Shown here piece by piece: positions 11,181 through 20,415 of a DNA stretch of 64,000 bases. A program made the translations under genes and the position numbers. The stretch's first letter is position 1; each line of letters begins with the position of its first letter. The notes under the pieces are model-generated. The model had not been told where the DNA came from. It ran no database searches and worked only from the letters and a program-made list of their open reading frames with translations. The stretch is from positions 615,844,476 through 615,908,475 of the forward strand of contig NC_081408.1 in assembly GCF_030272615.1 (NCBI RefSeq). Reading direction: 5' to 3'. Source of the stretch: Cryptomeria japonica. Lineage: Eukaryota > Streptophyta > Pinopsida > Cupressales > Cupressaceae.

Positions 11181-11436
11181 TTGGCGCATAGGGGTCTTAG
11201 GTTAGCGAATATAAAAAAATCCATAGTGCATAGGGTTGTAATTTAGGGTAGCATCTGAAAACATTTAGGGTAGCGCATGGAGTTTCTAGGTTAGTGCATA
11301 GCCTTAGATTAGCACATGAGGGACACAGGGTAGTGCTTAGGGTTAAAAGGGTAGCGCATTGGGTAAACCTAGTGCATAGGGTGCACAGGGGGTCGCATGG
11401 GCATGGGTAAGTAGCACGTAGGTTAGACCTAGCGCA
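11181..11436 (+). repeat. TAGCGCATAGG degenerate motif array
   Basis: About 12 variants of TAGCGCATAGG on the plus strand (GGTAGCGCATGGAG, GGTTAGTGCATAG, GATTAGCACATGAG, CCTAGCGCATATC). It is the same core as the arrays in the element A leader but in the opposite genomic orientation, and it follows a PBS-like TGGCGC. Confidence 0.75.
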
Positions 11437-11446
11437 TATCAAACCA

Positions 11447-12416
11447 GTTTCTCTCCAACCAGTTTCCACTTGATAGCCACCACCACCTGACTGATGGTCA
11501 TAGGCATTATACCGGTTTGGATTCCAGTTAACGGTGTGTTCCGAGATAACTCCTTGAGTCCTTAGAGGGTATCTCCTAGTGTTGTGCAAAACAGACCTGC
11601 ATTCAAATGCTATATGCCCAAACTTGTTGCATGCATAACAATTTCCATTGAATCTATTGGATCTAGGCTTATTGTTTAGAAAATAAGGAAAATTATTGTA
11701 GGCCTTATTTCTACACACATTAGCAATATGTCCTTCCTTGAGACAATTAAAGCAAACAGGTTTAAACTTTTGCTTACCTTTATCCTTTGATGTTGGTTGT
11801 TTCTTTGATGCTGCATCTTTTGTTCCAGAGGTCTCACCTTCCTCATAACCAGAGAAACCAAGTCCAGTGGTATTCTTTACCGGTTTTGTTGATTCAAGCT
11901 TTTGCTCTAGCTTAGCAGTACTCTGATTGAATTTGGCAAGTATCTCCTTTGTCTCAGTAAGTTCTTTGGTAATAGAATCATTGGATTCCTTCAAGGTTGA
12001 ATTCTCTGAAATAACCATGTTTAGTTCACCTTGCATTTCTTCTTTTTCCACTTTACTCTCTTGGAGACGTGCAGTAAGGGCACTAATTTCTTACTTCATC
12101 TTGGAGATCTCATGATCTTTGTCTTTTACCAGATCTTCAGCTTTCCTTTGGTTCTCAAGCTCTTGACACATTCTGATAGTCAATCCTTCCAATTCCCTTC
12201 TTAGGTTGGCATTGGATTCATTCAGTTTTTCAACTTCTTCAACTAGGGCATCCATGTCTGCTTCATCAGAAGAACTATTTTCAGTAAGCTCCATTAGTTT
12301 CTTAGCATGCTCTCTTCTTTTTTCCAAAGAGGCTTATACTTGAATTTGAGTTCATCAAAGGATTTCTCAGTCTGAGTGAGATGATGAGTAAGTTCGCTCA
12401 TAATGTATTCCCCCAT
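11447..12416 (-). pseudogene. Copia G gag fragment, coiled coil and two zinc knuckles
   Basis: This is the C-terminal half of a Sirevirus-like Gag. From an ATG at 12416, only about 37 bases after the PBS, it reads MGEYIMSELTHHLTQTEKSF. A one-base deletion near 12330 shifts it into a long heptad-rich coiled coil (LVEEVEKLNESNANLRRELE). A stop near 12090 is followed by more coiled coil and then two intact CCHC knuckles, CFNCLKEGHIANVC and CYACNKFGHIAFEC. The frame loses resemblance at about 11447, where the TAGCGCATAGG array begins. The N-terminal gag domain seen in copies B and C is absent, so the fragment carries an internal deletion as well as a truncated 3' end. Confidence 0.8.
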
Positions 12417-12452
12417 ATCTCCTTCCAAGTGGTTAGACTTATAAAAAGGTAG

Positions 12453-12464
12453 GCTCTGATACCA
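12453..12464 (-). other. Primer binding site of copia G
   Basis: Minus strand TGGTATCAGAGC, the initiator-Met tRNA type PBS common in plant copia elements, two bases after the LTR end TTCATCA. Confidence 0.85.
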
Positions 12465-12466
12465 AT

Positions 12467-13591
12467 TGATGAATACTAAGAGGGGGGTGAATTAGTATAC
12501 CAGAAGTCACTAAACTCAAACTTCTAAAAATTTTAGTAGATAACCAGTATATAAACAGTTTCACTAATAAACCGGTTAAGATAAATGCAAACCAAATAGA
12601 AAACAAAGCATTCACCCACAAAAGCACAATCACCACAACACAAGATGTTTTGACATGGAAACCCAAATGGGAAAAACCTTAGTGAGTAGAAACTCACAAG
12701 TAACTATCTGCAGAATAGAAACCAAACTAGTTAAGGTCATACAATGTTCTTCACCAGAACAGATCCTACTAGGAATCTCGATCTCTGTTAAGAGATAAGT
12801 CCTGTTAAAGACTACCTTGTGAGAGGATTTCAGATTCACAGTTGTGAACCACCTTGATAGAGTATTTACAAAGGCTTTGTTAGGCCTACCTAGTTAAGGG
12901 TTTCAGACTTGTCGAAGATGTGAGTAATCAACAAGTGAGTGATCTAGATACTAGCACAGTATGCTTGGTTGGATCCATGATAGCTCATTGTTAATGCATT
13001 TCAGCATTACTTCAATCTTCAATATCTCCACACTCCTACTCTTCACACAGACCTAATCTTCTCTTCTATAATCGCACATACAAAAACCCTCATCATCTAA
13101 AACCCTAGACATGATGTCCTTATAAAGGAGTTTGATTTCATGTCGGTCCAATAGGATTAAATTACAAGTTCCTAGGTTTAGTGCATCTAGACAAATTTGA
13201 TAACACGACACAAAATCACCACCAAAGTGTCGGTGGATGATAACTCATCACAGAAATACCGGTTGGTAACTCATCATAGAGTAATACCAGTTCATACAAT
13301 TTACCGATTACCAGTTGTCAAAAATGAAGATTGGAAAAATGTTAACTACCACTTTGTTCCTTCATACCACTTGAGATCCTCTAACTACTTGAGGTCTTCA
13401 TACCGCTTTGGGTCTTCAGTCAGTTTGTGACCGGTAAACATCTTCTACAAAACACCGATAGTCTAAAGACTATAATACATAATACTGGTTGGAACAAATA
13501 CCGGTTGAGCATAACTCATACATCAAGAAAGTTTACACAAAGCAAGTGTGTGTCCATCAATGACAATCACAACATCATCAGAATGCCAACA
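12467..13591 (-). repeat. 5' LTR of copia G (1125 bp)
   Basis: On the minus strand it starts TGTTGGCATTCTGATGATG and ends with TTCACCCCCCTCTTAG followed by TATTCATCA. The C-rich CCCCCCTCT block near the end recurs in every copia LTR of this window. Its outer edge (13591/13592) abuts the protease of chromovirus F, so it appears to have replaced the 5' half of F. Confidence 0.8.
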
Positions 13592-13614
13592 AGAGCCACC
13601 ACAAACAAAGTCAC

Positions 13615-14294
13615 TCTTCAAGACTACTTGTAAGTCTCATGGTAAGGTTTGTAAGGTGATTGTAGATTCTGGATCTGAGAATATCGTTGCTTTGGAAATT
13701 GTAGAGAAGTTAAAATTGAAAAGGTTACCACATGTGAGTCCTTATAGGGTCTATTGGCTTAACAAGGGGCAACATGTAGTGGTAGATGAACAAACTTGGG
13801 TGGATTTTGAACTAGGATACTATAAGGATAGGATCTTGTGTGATATCCTTCCTATGGATGCTTGTCCCTTTTTGTTAGGCTGCCCTTGGGAGTATGATGT
13901 TAAAGCCCAACATGATGGGGAAAAGAATGTGTATGTCATCTCTAAGAATGGTGAGAAATTTCTAATGGAACCCTTACCTAATCAAGGGGAAGATAAAATT
14001 TCTAGTCCAAGTGTCATGTTGATTAGTGGGAAAGAGTTTTTAGATGTCCTTAAGCAAGAGGAGACCCAAGGCTATGATTTAGTCTTATACCCAAAGGATA
14101 AACCTCAACAAGAGAATAGTGCCAAGAGAGAGGTTCCTAGTGAAGTACAAGCCATGTTGGATAGATATGAAGGAGTTGTAGCCAAAGAAATGCTTGATAA
14201 CTTGCCTCCAATCAGAGAAATCAGTCATCAAATTGATTTGATCCCTTGTGCAACCTTACCCAACAAAGCTGCCTACAAGATGACTCCAAAATAA
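13615..14294 (+). pseudogene. Chromovirus F protease and RT lead-in
   Basis: The frame is recognisable from SHGKVCKVIVDSGSENIV, a retropepsin loop with an intact DSG triad. DILPMDACPFLLGCPWEYDV follows (the LLGxPW block of gypsy proteases) and then the connector KEMLDNLPPIREISHQIDL that precedes RT. A TAA at 14292-14294 interrupts MTPK and the frame continues directly into RT. The Met at 13548 lies in copia G LTR sequence, so the true start of this domain is lost. Gag would have preceded it. Confidence 0.85.
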
Positions 14295-15092
14295 AATGAG
14301 GAGATATCAAGACAAGTGAAAGAACTATTAGACAAGGGGTTGATTAGGAAGATTTTAAGCCCGTGTGTTGTACCTACTGTGTTCGAACCAAATAAATATG
14401 GAACATGGAGAATGTGCACTGATTCTAGAGCCATTAACAAGATCACAATTAGGTATCAGTTTCCTATGCCTAGGATTGAAGACCTAATGGACTATCTTAG
14501 TGGATCTTACTACTTTTCAAAGATTGATTTGAAATCAGGTTACCATCATATCAGAATTAGACTTGGTGATGAGTGGAAGACCGCCTTTAAGACAAATGAG
14601 GGTTTATATGAATGGTTGGTGATGCCCTTTGGGCTCACAAATGCACCTAGTACCTTTATGTGCCTCATGAATGAGGTATTGGTTGACTTTATTGGAAAAT
14701 TTGTTATTTTTTATCTTGATGACATCTTGGTGTTTAGCAGGTCCAAGGAGGAGTATTTGATGCATTTGGATCAGGTTTTAAGGAGGCTTCATGAGGAGAA
14801 ATTGGTAATCAACCTTGAGAAGTGTGAATTCATAAAAATTGAGTCGGTGTAACTAGGCTTTGCGGTTTCTAAGGGATGTTTAAAAATGGATCCTTCAAAG
14901 GTTGAGGCTAATGCCAATTGGCCTACACCTAGGACAGTAGGGGATGTTAGGATCTTTCATGGATTGACTTCTTTTTATAGGAAATTCATTAGGGGTTTTA
15001 GTCATATTTGTGCTCCAATTCTTAACACTATAAAAGGAGGAATCAAATGAAAGTTTGAATGGATAGAGAGGGCATCGCAAAGCTTTGAGATT
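14295..15092 (+). pseudogene. Chromovirus F reverse transcriptase
   Basis: It has clear gypsy RT blocks: [68 protein letters not shown] and the active-site box YLDD (14712-14723) followed by [11 protein letters not shown]. After KCEFIK a TAA near 14850 interrupts LGFAVS, and further stops occur near 15048 in the RT thumb, yet the frame is unchanged from the protease to about 15250. YLDD, with the surrounding HHIRI and PSTF, fits chromoviruses. Confidence 0.9.
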
Positions 15093-15502
15093 TTGAAGAG
15101 GAAGGTTGCAGAACTTCTTACCTTGAGGCTTCCTAATTTTGATCAATTTTTTACAGTTGAATGTGATGTAAGAAAGCAGGCAATAGGTGTAGTTCTTAGT
15201 CAAGAAGGGCATCCGATGGCATTCTTTTCAAAGAAGTTGAACGAAGCTATTATTTGGAGCTCTATGATATGGTACAAGAACTTAAAAAGTGGTGTCATTA
15301 CCTTCTTCCAAAAGAGTTCATTGTTTACACTGATAACCATGCATTGATTTTCCTTAATGGGCAGCAGAAGTTGAATCAGAGGCATATCAAGTGGGTTGAA
15401 CAAATCCAACCTTACACTTTTACTATAAAGAATAAGAAGGGTGTGTCTAATAAGCTTATAGATGCCTTGAGTAGGAGAGTACTCACTATCCAAGAAATCT
15501 AG
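15093..15502 (+). pseudogene. Chromovirus F RNase H
   Basis: It begins with FFTVECDVRKQAIGVVLSQE, keeping the first catalytic aspartate. It continues through MAFFSKKLNEA, changes frame near 15250, and resumes as LKKWCHYLLPKEFIVYTDNH, with the later catalytic aspartate of YTDNHAL, and HIKWVEQIQPYTFTIK. The closing GVSNKLIDALSRR is the usual end of gypsy RNase H. Confidence 0.85.
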
Positions 15503-16509
15503 TGTCAAAGTGTTGGAGTTGATTCTCTTAAGCTCATGTATAAGGAGGATAAAGATTTTAAGGATGCTTATGATGTATGTAGTAATTTTTTTGATTCCTT
15601 TCATATTGCAGGATGAATTTCTCTTTAAGGGGCATCAACTATGTATAAATCAATGCTCTATGAGGGAGAATATCATTAGAAAAAATCACAATGGCAGCCT
15701 TGGCGGTCATTTTGGTTTGGATAAAAATTTGGAGCAGGTATCAAGGTTTTACTTCTAAGATGCAAGCAGAGGTAAGGAAATTTGTGGATGATTGCCCCAT
15801 TTGTCAAAGGGCAAAAGGAGTTTGTACTAATGCTGGGTTGTATCAACCTTTACCAGTTCCTACTAGGCCTTGGGAAAGCCTATTATGGATTTTGTACTTG
15901 GTTTGCCTAAAAATTCTAGGGGGTTTGATAGTGTCTTTTTCAATGTTGATAGGTTCAGCAAGATGGCTCATTTTGTACCATGTAAATTTTGATGCATCTC
16001 ATATTGCAGGTCTCTTCTTCAAATAAGTTGTAAGGATACATGGTCTACCTCTCAATATTGTCACCAATAGAGACTCCAAGTTTGTGGGTCATTTTTGGAG
16101 GACTCTCTAGAAGAAATTGGGTACCAATCTGTCATTTTCTTCAGCATACCATCCTCAGACTGATGGCCAAACTGAGGTGGTTAATAGATCTCTTAGCAAT
16201 CTTCTTAGATGTCTTACCAAGAAACATGGACAAAGTTGGGATTTGGTGATTGGACAAGCTGAATATGCATATAATGATTCAGTTAATAGACGTACAGGGA
16301 GAAGCCCATTTGAAGTTGTGTATGGCTTACATCCTAGAGGGATACTTGAACGTAGAGACCTTGGAGGTATGGAAAGAAGGAGTGCTCAAGGAGAAGACTT
16401 TGCCATCACTATGAAGGAGTTCCATGATCAAGTCAAGACTTTACTCCACAAAAGTGCAGAAAAATACAAACTCAGGGCAAATGTTAAGAGAAGGGATGTT
16501 CAGTTTTAG
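15503..16509 (+). pseudogene. Chromovirus F integrase
   Basis: This enzyme would join element DNA to the genome. The HHCC zinc domain is split by frame changes but visible as HNGSLGGHFGLDK (about 15684-15722) and CPICQRAKG (about 15793). The catalytic core appears in pieces: MDFVLGLPK-like sequence near 15885 in a shifted frame, TNRDSKFVGHFW near 16065, and HPQTDGQTEVVNRSL near 16145, which supplies the glutamate. The segment 16117-16509 is open for 130 codons (NLLRCLTKKHGQSWDLVIGQ, RTGRSPFEVVYGLHPRG). Confidence 0.85.
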
Positions 16510-16963
16510 ATAGGAGATTTGGTAATGGCCTACTTAAGGAAGGAAAGGTTTCCCAAGGTCCAACCCTCTAAACTTCTCATGAAGAAGATACGACCTCTCC
16601 GGGTGGTTCATAAACTTGGTAATGATGCTTAAGAGGTTGAACTTCCACCAGATTTGGGGATCTCTCCCATTTTCAATGTATGTGATTTGATAGCCTTCAA
16701 GGGTCCTTTACCTGATGCAGCACCTGGTTCATCTCTTGTAGAAGAGGATGTATATTGGATGAACGATTTGCCACCAAGAAAACTATTGGAGTTAGAGAGT
16801 ATCCTTGATTCCAAAGTGATAAAAAAAAACCAAAAGAGGGGTCTACAAGGACTACTTGGTCAAGTGGAAGGACATTCCTGAGTCTGAAGCTACTTGGATG
16901 TTTGAAAGTGATATCATAAAACATGGCACCTCAGTTACCCTGTTGGCAACTCAATGGACTTGA
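16510..16963 (+). pseudogene. Chromovirus F integrase tail and chromodomain
   Basis: After a stop the integrase C-terminus continues (IGDLVMAYLRKERFPK, then a GPY/F-like IRPLRVVHKLGND and DLGISPIFNVCDL). The chromodomain starts at ELESILDSKVIKKNQKRG. A one-base indel near 16840 in the A-rich tract moves the rest into another frame: YKDYLVKWKDIPESEATW, ending QWT and TGA at 16961-16963. Chromodomains of these elements are thought to steer insertion into marked chromatin. The domain is complete apart from the frameshift. Confidence 0.85.
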
Positions 16964-16972
16964 GTTTTCTTG

Positions 16973-17406
16973 TCTAGGGGAGTATGGTGCAGGGGCACTC
17001 AAAGGTGTGCTAGAACATGTGTTTACAAGCAGCATGATGTGTTGCCTTGAAGGTTTCTTGTGTAGGTACTAAATGGATATGGTAGGTCCAATGCTACCAA
17101 TGCTATGTAATAAGCCCTAAGGCTCCAAAGTTGTATACTTGGTCACAAGCCTTATATGGGAATTTTATTTATGTTTTTTGTGTATAGGGATCCTAGAGAT
17201 GTTGTGTGTCCAATTTGTAACCTTTAATATGAAGGCAAGTGTGTGATGTCATAATTTGTCAAAAGTTGCTATGTTGTCTAGGCAATTTCGTAACTTTTTG
17301 AGTTATGGTTTCCCAACAACTAGTTGGTTACAATTTGTACATTGAGAAGTGGTTGGAAGGATTCCTTGGCCTTATTTAATCCTGAGGAATGATTCCCAAA
17401 GGTTAG
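16973..17406 (+). repeat. PPT and start of chromovirus F 3' LTR
   Basis: A purine tract (AGGGGAGTA, ending at 16984) is followed by TGGTGCAGGGGCACTC, taken as the LTR start at 16985. The LTR is interrupted at 17406 by solo LTR1 and should continue after 18648. I could not find its 3' end. Confidence 0.6.
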
Positions 17407-17598
17407 CGTAGCGTCCTAAAATTGTGACACTTGCAATTTCGACTGCATTTCGGTCTTCACGATGGCGACGCAACACGCAACCTGAATGGAGACCCCAAAA
17501 CTTGCTCACGACACTGAAAACTGCATTTTTCAAGCACCCTGGCCTGAACCTCCTTGCACCCTGCTGCCCCGGGAGGTGGGACCAGAGCGCCTAGCACC

Positions 17599-17636
17599 CT
17601 GGTCCTTCAGGACCAGGGCGCCCAGCGCCCTGGTCC
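17599..17636 (+). repeat. GC-rich double hairpin in solo LTR1
   Basis: CTGGTCC-TTCA-GGACCAG (17599-17616) overlaps GGACCAGGGCGC-CCA-GCGCCCTGGTCC (17610-17636), the latter a perfect 12-bp stem with a 3-base loop. The two are mutually exclusive alternative folds. Confidence 0.85.
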
Positions 17637-17758
17637 CTGGGTCCTATTTTGGGCCTGGTCTCCTAAGGGGCTCGGGTCTTTTTGTTTGCAATTTGGAAAT
17701 TAACTTTCCTGGTCGGCCTAAGGTCGGGAAAATCAGTCTATCAGCCCTAAATGACAAG

Positions 17759-17767
17759 TATATAAAC
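17759..17767 (+). promoter_or_regulatory. TATA box in solo LTR1
   Basis: TATATAAAC after GACAAG. The same GACAAGTATATAAAC block occurs reversed in both LTRs of element T, and a related form in solo LTR3, so it is the conserved family promoter. Confidence 0.6.
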
Positions 17768-17828
17768 TACATTTTTCTCTCTCATTTGGCATGAGGAGGA
17801 TATATGTGAAAAGCATGGAAACTATACT

Positions 17829-17877
17829 CAAGCATTCAAGCATTCAAGCATTCAAGCATTCAAGCATTCAAGCATTC
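17829..17877 (+). repeat. (CAAGCATT)n short tandem repeat
   Basis: Six perfect copies of an 8-bp unit. The same site in element T LTRs holds degenerate GCTTGAATGTTTGAAT units, so copy number varies between family members. Confidence 0.9.
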
Positions 17878-18648
17878 CTTCTAAGTCTCCATTCAAGGCT
17901 AAGTGTTGCATTCAAGTCAAGGATTCAACCATTGAAGAGGAGATCATATGTTACATACAACATACAACATACAACATCTATACCTTTGCACATAAGGATA
18001 CAAACATCCTTAGAACAAGGTATTAGTACTTGTTTTACAGTCATTTACATTTACAACTCTTGCTCATTTCTTGGTTAATTCCAAAACCGGGGTTTGACCT
18101 AAAGGCAAACCCCTAATCCCTAACCCCCCAATCGTCTTCGCTTTTCTGTGTGTAGGTTGCAGGTACGCGGCTGAAATTGAAGATCTAGAATCCTTGTGCA
18201 GAGACGAACCGATCCCCCTTCGTTTGACGGATTTTTTGAAGGACCGTGGCGCCGGGCGCCATCGTCCCGACAACTTTTGCTCAAATTTGCAGGACAGCGC
18301 CGTAACGACATTTTACTGCTAATTCCAGGTCCACAGCTTCATCCTATAATCCGAACTCAATTTATAAGCAAATCTTTATCACTTTCTATGCATGCTTAGC
18401 TTATATCTCCTATGCACATTCTTTACAAAAGAGGGTAGCCTTGCTTTCCTAACCCTTGAAATTCATTTAGCATCCAATCTTACATTGTGTGGGATTGGAT
18501 CTTATGAGTTTCAACCCCTCTTTTGAATGTAAAGTCTCTCCCCTAAGTGAAAACCATCGAATCCTAGCAAACCTCCCTTCTCTCTCCTCGGAGTTGGAAG
18601 AGGGGAGAACAACTAGGGTTCGATCGCGATTTTCCGCTTTACAGTTAG

Positions 18649-19746
18649 CTTGAGATTTTGAATTAAATTTATGCTTCCTACTAATCTGAAACTGTCATTT
18701 TTACTGCTTTTTCTTGAGTTCTTGGCTTTGGTATGGATTTGTATAGACTTATGGAAGGGATGATGTATTGAATCAATTGTAGAAGTGAATCACCTTTCAT
18801 TTTAAGTAGGTTTGAGGTCTTCAAGTCTTGTGGCTGAGGAGTAGTTGATTTTTCTTTCTCGTTGCCTGGTAAAACCCCCAAAACCAGGGTTTGGATGCAA
18901 AAGGAGTCACCATTCAACGTTCTTCAATGGGAAAGGTTTGAAACCCTAGGAAATATTGGATCACCATGTACACTACATGATTTTATTTTTTTGGGGAGTA
19001 GAAAGTCTCACCTTGGTACTATTGGAGTGATGCCTTAGACTTGACATCTTCGATGTGGCAAGTTTGTGCAATGAAGGATTGAATGAATCCTTGAGACAAT
19101 GGACACAAAGGTGGTTAAAAATTTCTTAGAGAGGACCCTTAGACATGTGCAGACCCTCTCCAAGAGCCTTGACTTCATTTCCATCTGACTGGTGAAGGTT
19201 TTGAGGCCTAAAACCCTATACCAGCTAATTAGACCAAAATAGGCACAATAGGGTTTGAACACTTGCACTCAAAACCCAGATGAAAAAGTTTAAAATACTT
19301 TAGAGGGCCCAAAAGGGTATTTTAATATAAAATTTATTTGGGGGATTGTTAAGAGGATTTAGTAGATAAAGTGGGAAAAGTCCAAATGGGGGCCTAATTG
19401 CTTGTAGCCCTATTTACTAGGTCCCTAAGGGAAAAATGCATAATGGACTTGTAAATACTAACCAAAGGAGACAAGGTCAATGAAAATACCATGTAAAGCC
19501 TGTTAAAACACTCACACATGATAAATTCCACCATTTGAGCAAAAGGTCCTGTTGGCAAAGGGCTTGGGGTTGTGAGGTGTCTTGGTTTAGGGGTTGAGTA
19601 CATAGGAGTAGGAGTCTCATAGAGAAACTAAGTTGTCCTAAGTAGATTGATCCTTGGGAAGGATCATTCGACCATTGGATGGTGCCAAGTGTTGACCCTC
19701 AAAAGAAACCAAAGAACTTGCTCATTAACACCAAACCCTCTGCATC
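18649..19746. other. No feature recognised; partly chromovirus F LTR remainder
   Basis: About 1.1 kb that should begin with the rest of the chromovirus F LTR interrupted by solo LTR1. It ends where similarity to the copia B LTR starts. No coding frame or repeat is recognised. Confidence 0.4.
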
Positions 19747-20339
19747 AGAGGGGATTTAGAAAATTTATCAGTAAAGTCAAGTTGTAGAGTGGGTGGAGAG
19801 AATATTGATCGGTAAGGTTGAAACAGGGAGAGGAGAATATTATAAGGTTGCAAAAACTCATTTGCAATAGTGATTTTATTTGTACAACTGAGTTTTATAT
19901 TGTTTTCACTAATTTGAAGCTTAGTCTAGGGGTTGTAGCTCCTTTAGGTTGTAGCCTATAAATTGTGTAGGGGTTGGTGCTCCTTTGAGTTGGTTCTCAT
20001 AAATCAGGGGTTGGTGCTCCTTGGTTTGTTTCCCTAAATATTGTAATCAAAGATTTATTGTGAGGCTACATTAGAACACAAAATCCCCAGCAAATATTCT
20101 CACTGAGGTTTTTCCCACATTGGATTTTCCTCGTATATATATATGGTGTTGTGTGATGAATTCTTGTGCATGTGTTATGTTAATGTTTTAGCAAGTCCAT
20201 TCACACACCTTTTTTTCACTGTTTGAGTTACCTGTTAGCACCCATAGTCTGTTTTATATAATATCGGTATCTTCCTTTTGAAGGAAAAGAGTTTAAATCA
20301 TTGATTCACCCCCCTCTCAGTGATGCATTATGTCCAACA
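19747..20339 (+). repeat. 5' LTR of copia B, 5' truncated (593 bp)
   Basis: It matches the last third of the 3' LTR (from GGGGATTTAGAAAA at 19747 against about 25538) and ends TGTCCAACA before the PBS. The first 1.1 kb or so of the LTR is missing. It carries a three-unit minisatellite (19926-20038). Confidence 0.85.
19926..20038 (+). repeat. LTR minisatellite, three units
   Basis: Three units of about 37 bp of the type GGGGTTGGTGCTCCTTTG followed by GTTGGTTCTCATAAAT. Copia LTRs elsewhere in the window have one or two units. Confidence 0.8.
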
Positions 20340-20341
20340 AT

Positions 20342-20353
20342 TGGTATCATAGC
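20342..20353 (+). other. Primer binding site of copia B
   Basis: TGGTATCATAGC two bases after the LTR end CAACA; one base differs from the usual TGGTATCAGAGC. Confidence 0.8.
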
Positions 20354-20415
20354 ATAGGTACCCTGTTTTGTCAAAAGTGTTATCTAGCTTGGGTAGATCC
20401 TATCAAGTGTTCACA

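Larger units (their letters stand above)
13592..17406 (+). mobile_element. Chromovirus F, 5' truncated
   Basis: This is a Ty3/gypsy element on the plus strand with protease, RT, RNase H, integrase and chromodomain in order, then a PPT and the start of an LTR. Gag, PBS and 5' LTR are missing; the copy begins abruptly at the edge of copia G. Several stops and at least four frame changes mark it as dead. The chromodomain after integrase places it among plant chromoviruses (Reina/Tekay/Galadriel/CRM group not resolved). Confidence 0.85.
17407..18643 (+). repeat. Solo LTR1, T-family (1237 bp), TSD GTTAG
   Basis: It starts CGTAGCGTCCTAAAATTG (TG eroded to CG) and ends CCGCTTTACA. The same ends occur, reversed, in the LTRs of element T. 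It is flanked by perfect 5-bp duplications GTTAG (17402-17406 and 18644-18648). No internal region lies next to it, so it is a solo LTR left by recombination between two LTRs. It contains two GC-rich hairpins, a TATA box and a short tandem repeat. The open stretches inside it (for example 17486-17794) are not genes. Confidence 0.9.

Noticed and set aside
13197-13633. Two short open frames as small genes
   Set aside because: They are antisense in the copia G LTR and end in its junction with chromovirus F.
17486-17794. 102-codon open frame as a gene
   Set aside because: It is inside solo LTR1, over the GC-rich hairpins, with no conservation in related LTRs.
17829-17877. Regular direct repeats suggesting a regulatory array
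   Set aside because: An 8-bp short tandem repeat inside an LTR; relatives show simple copy-number change.
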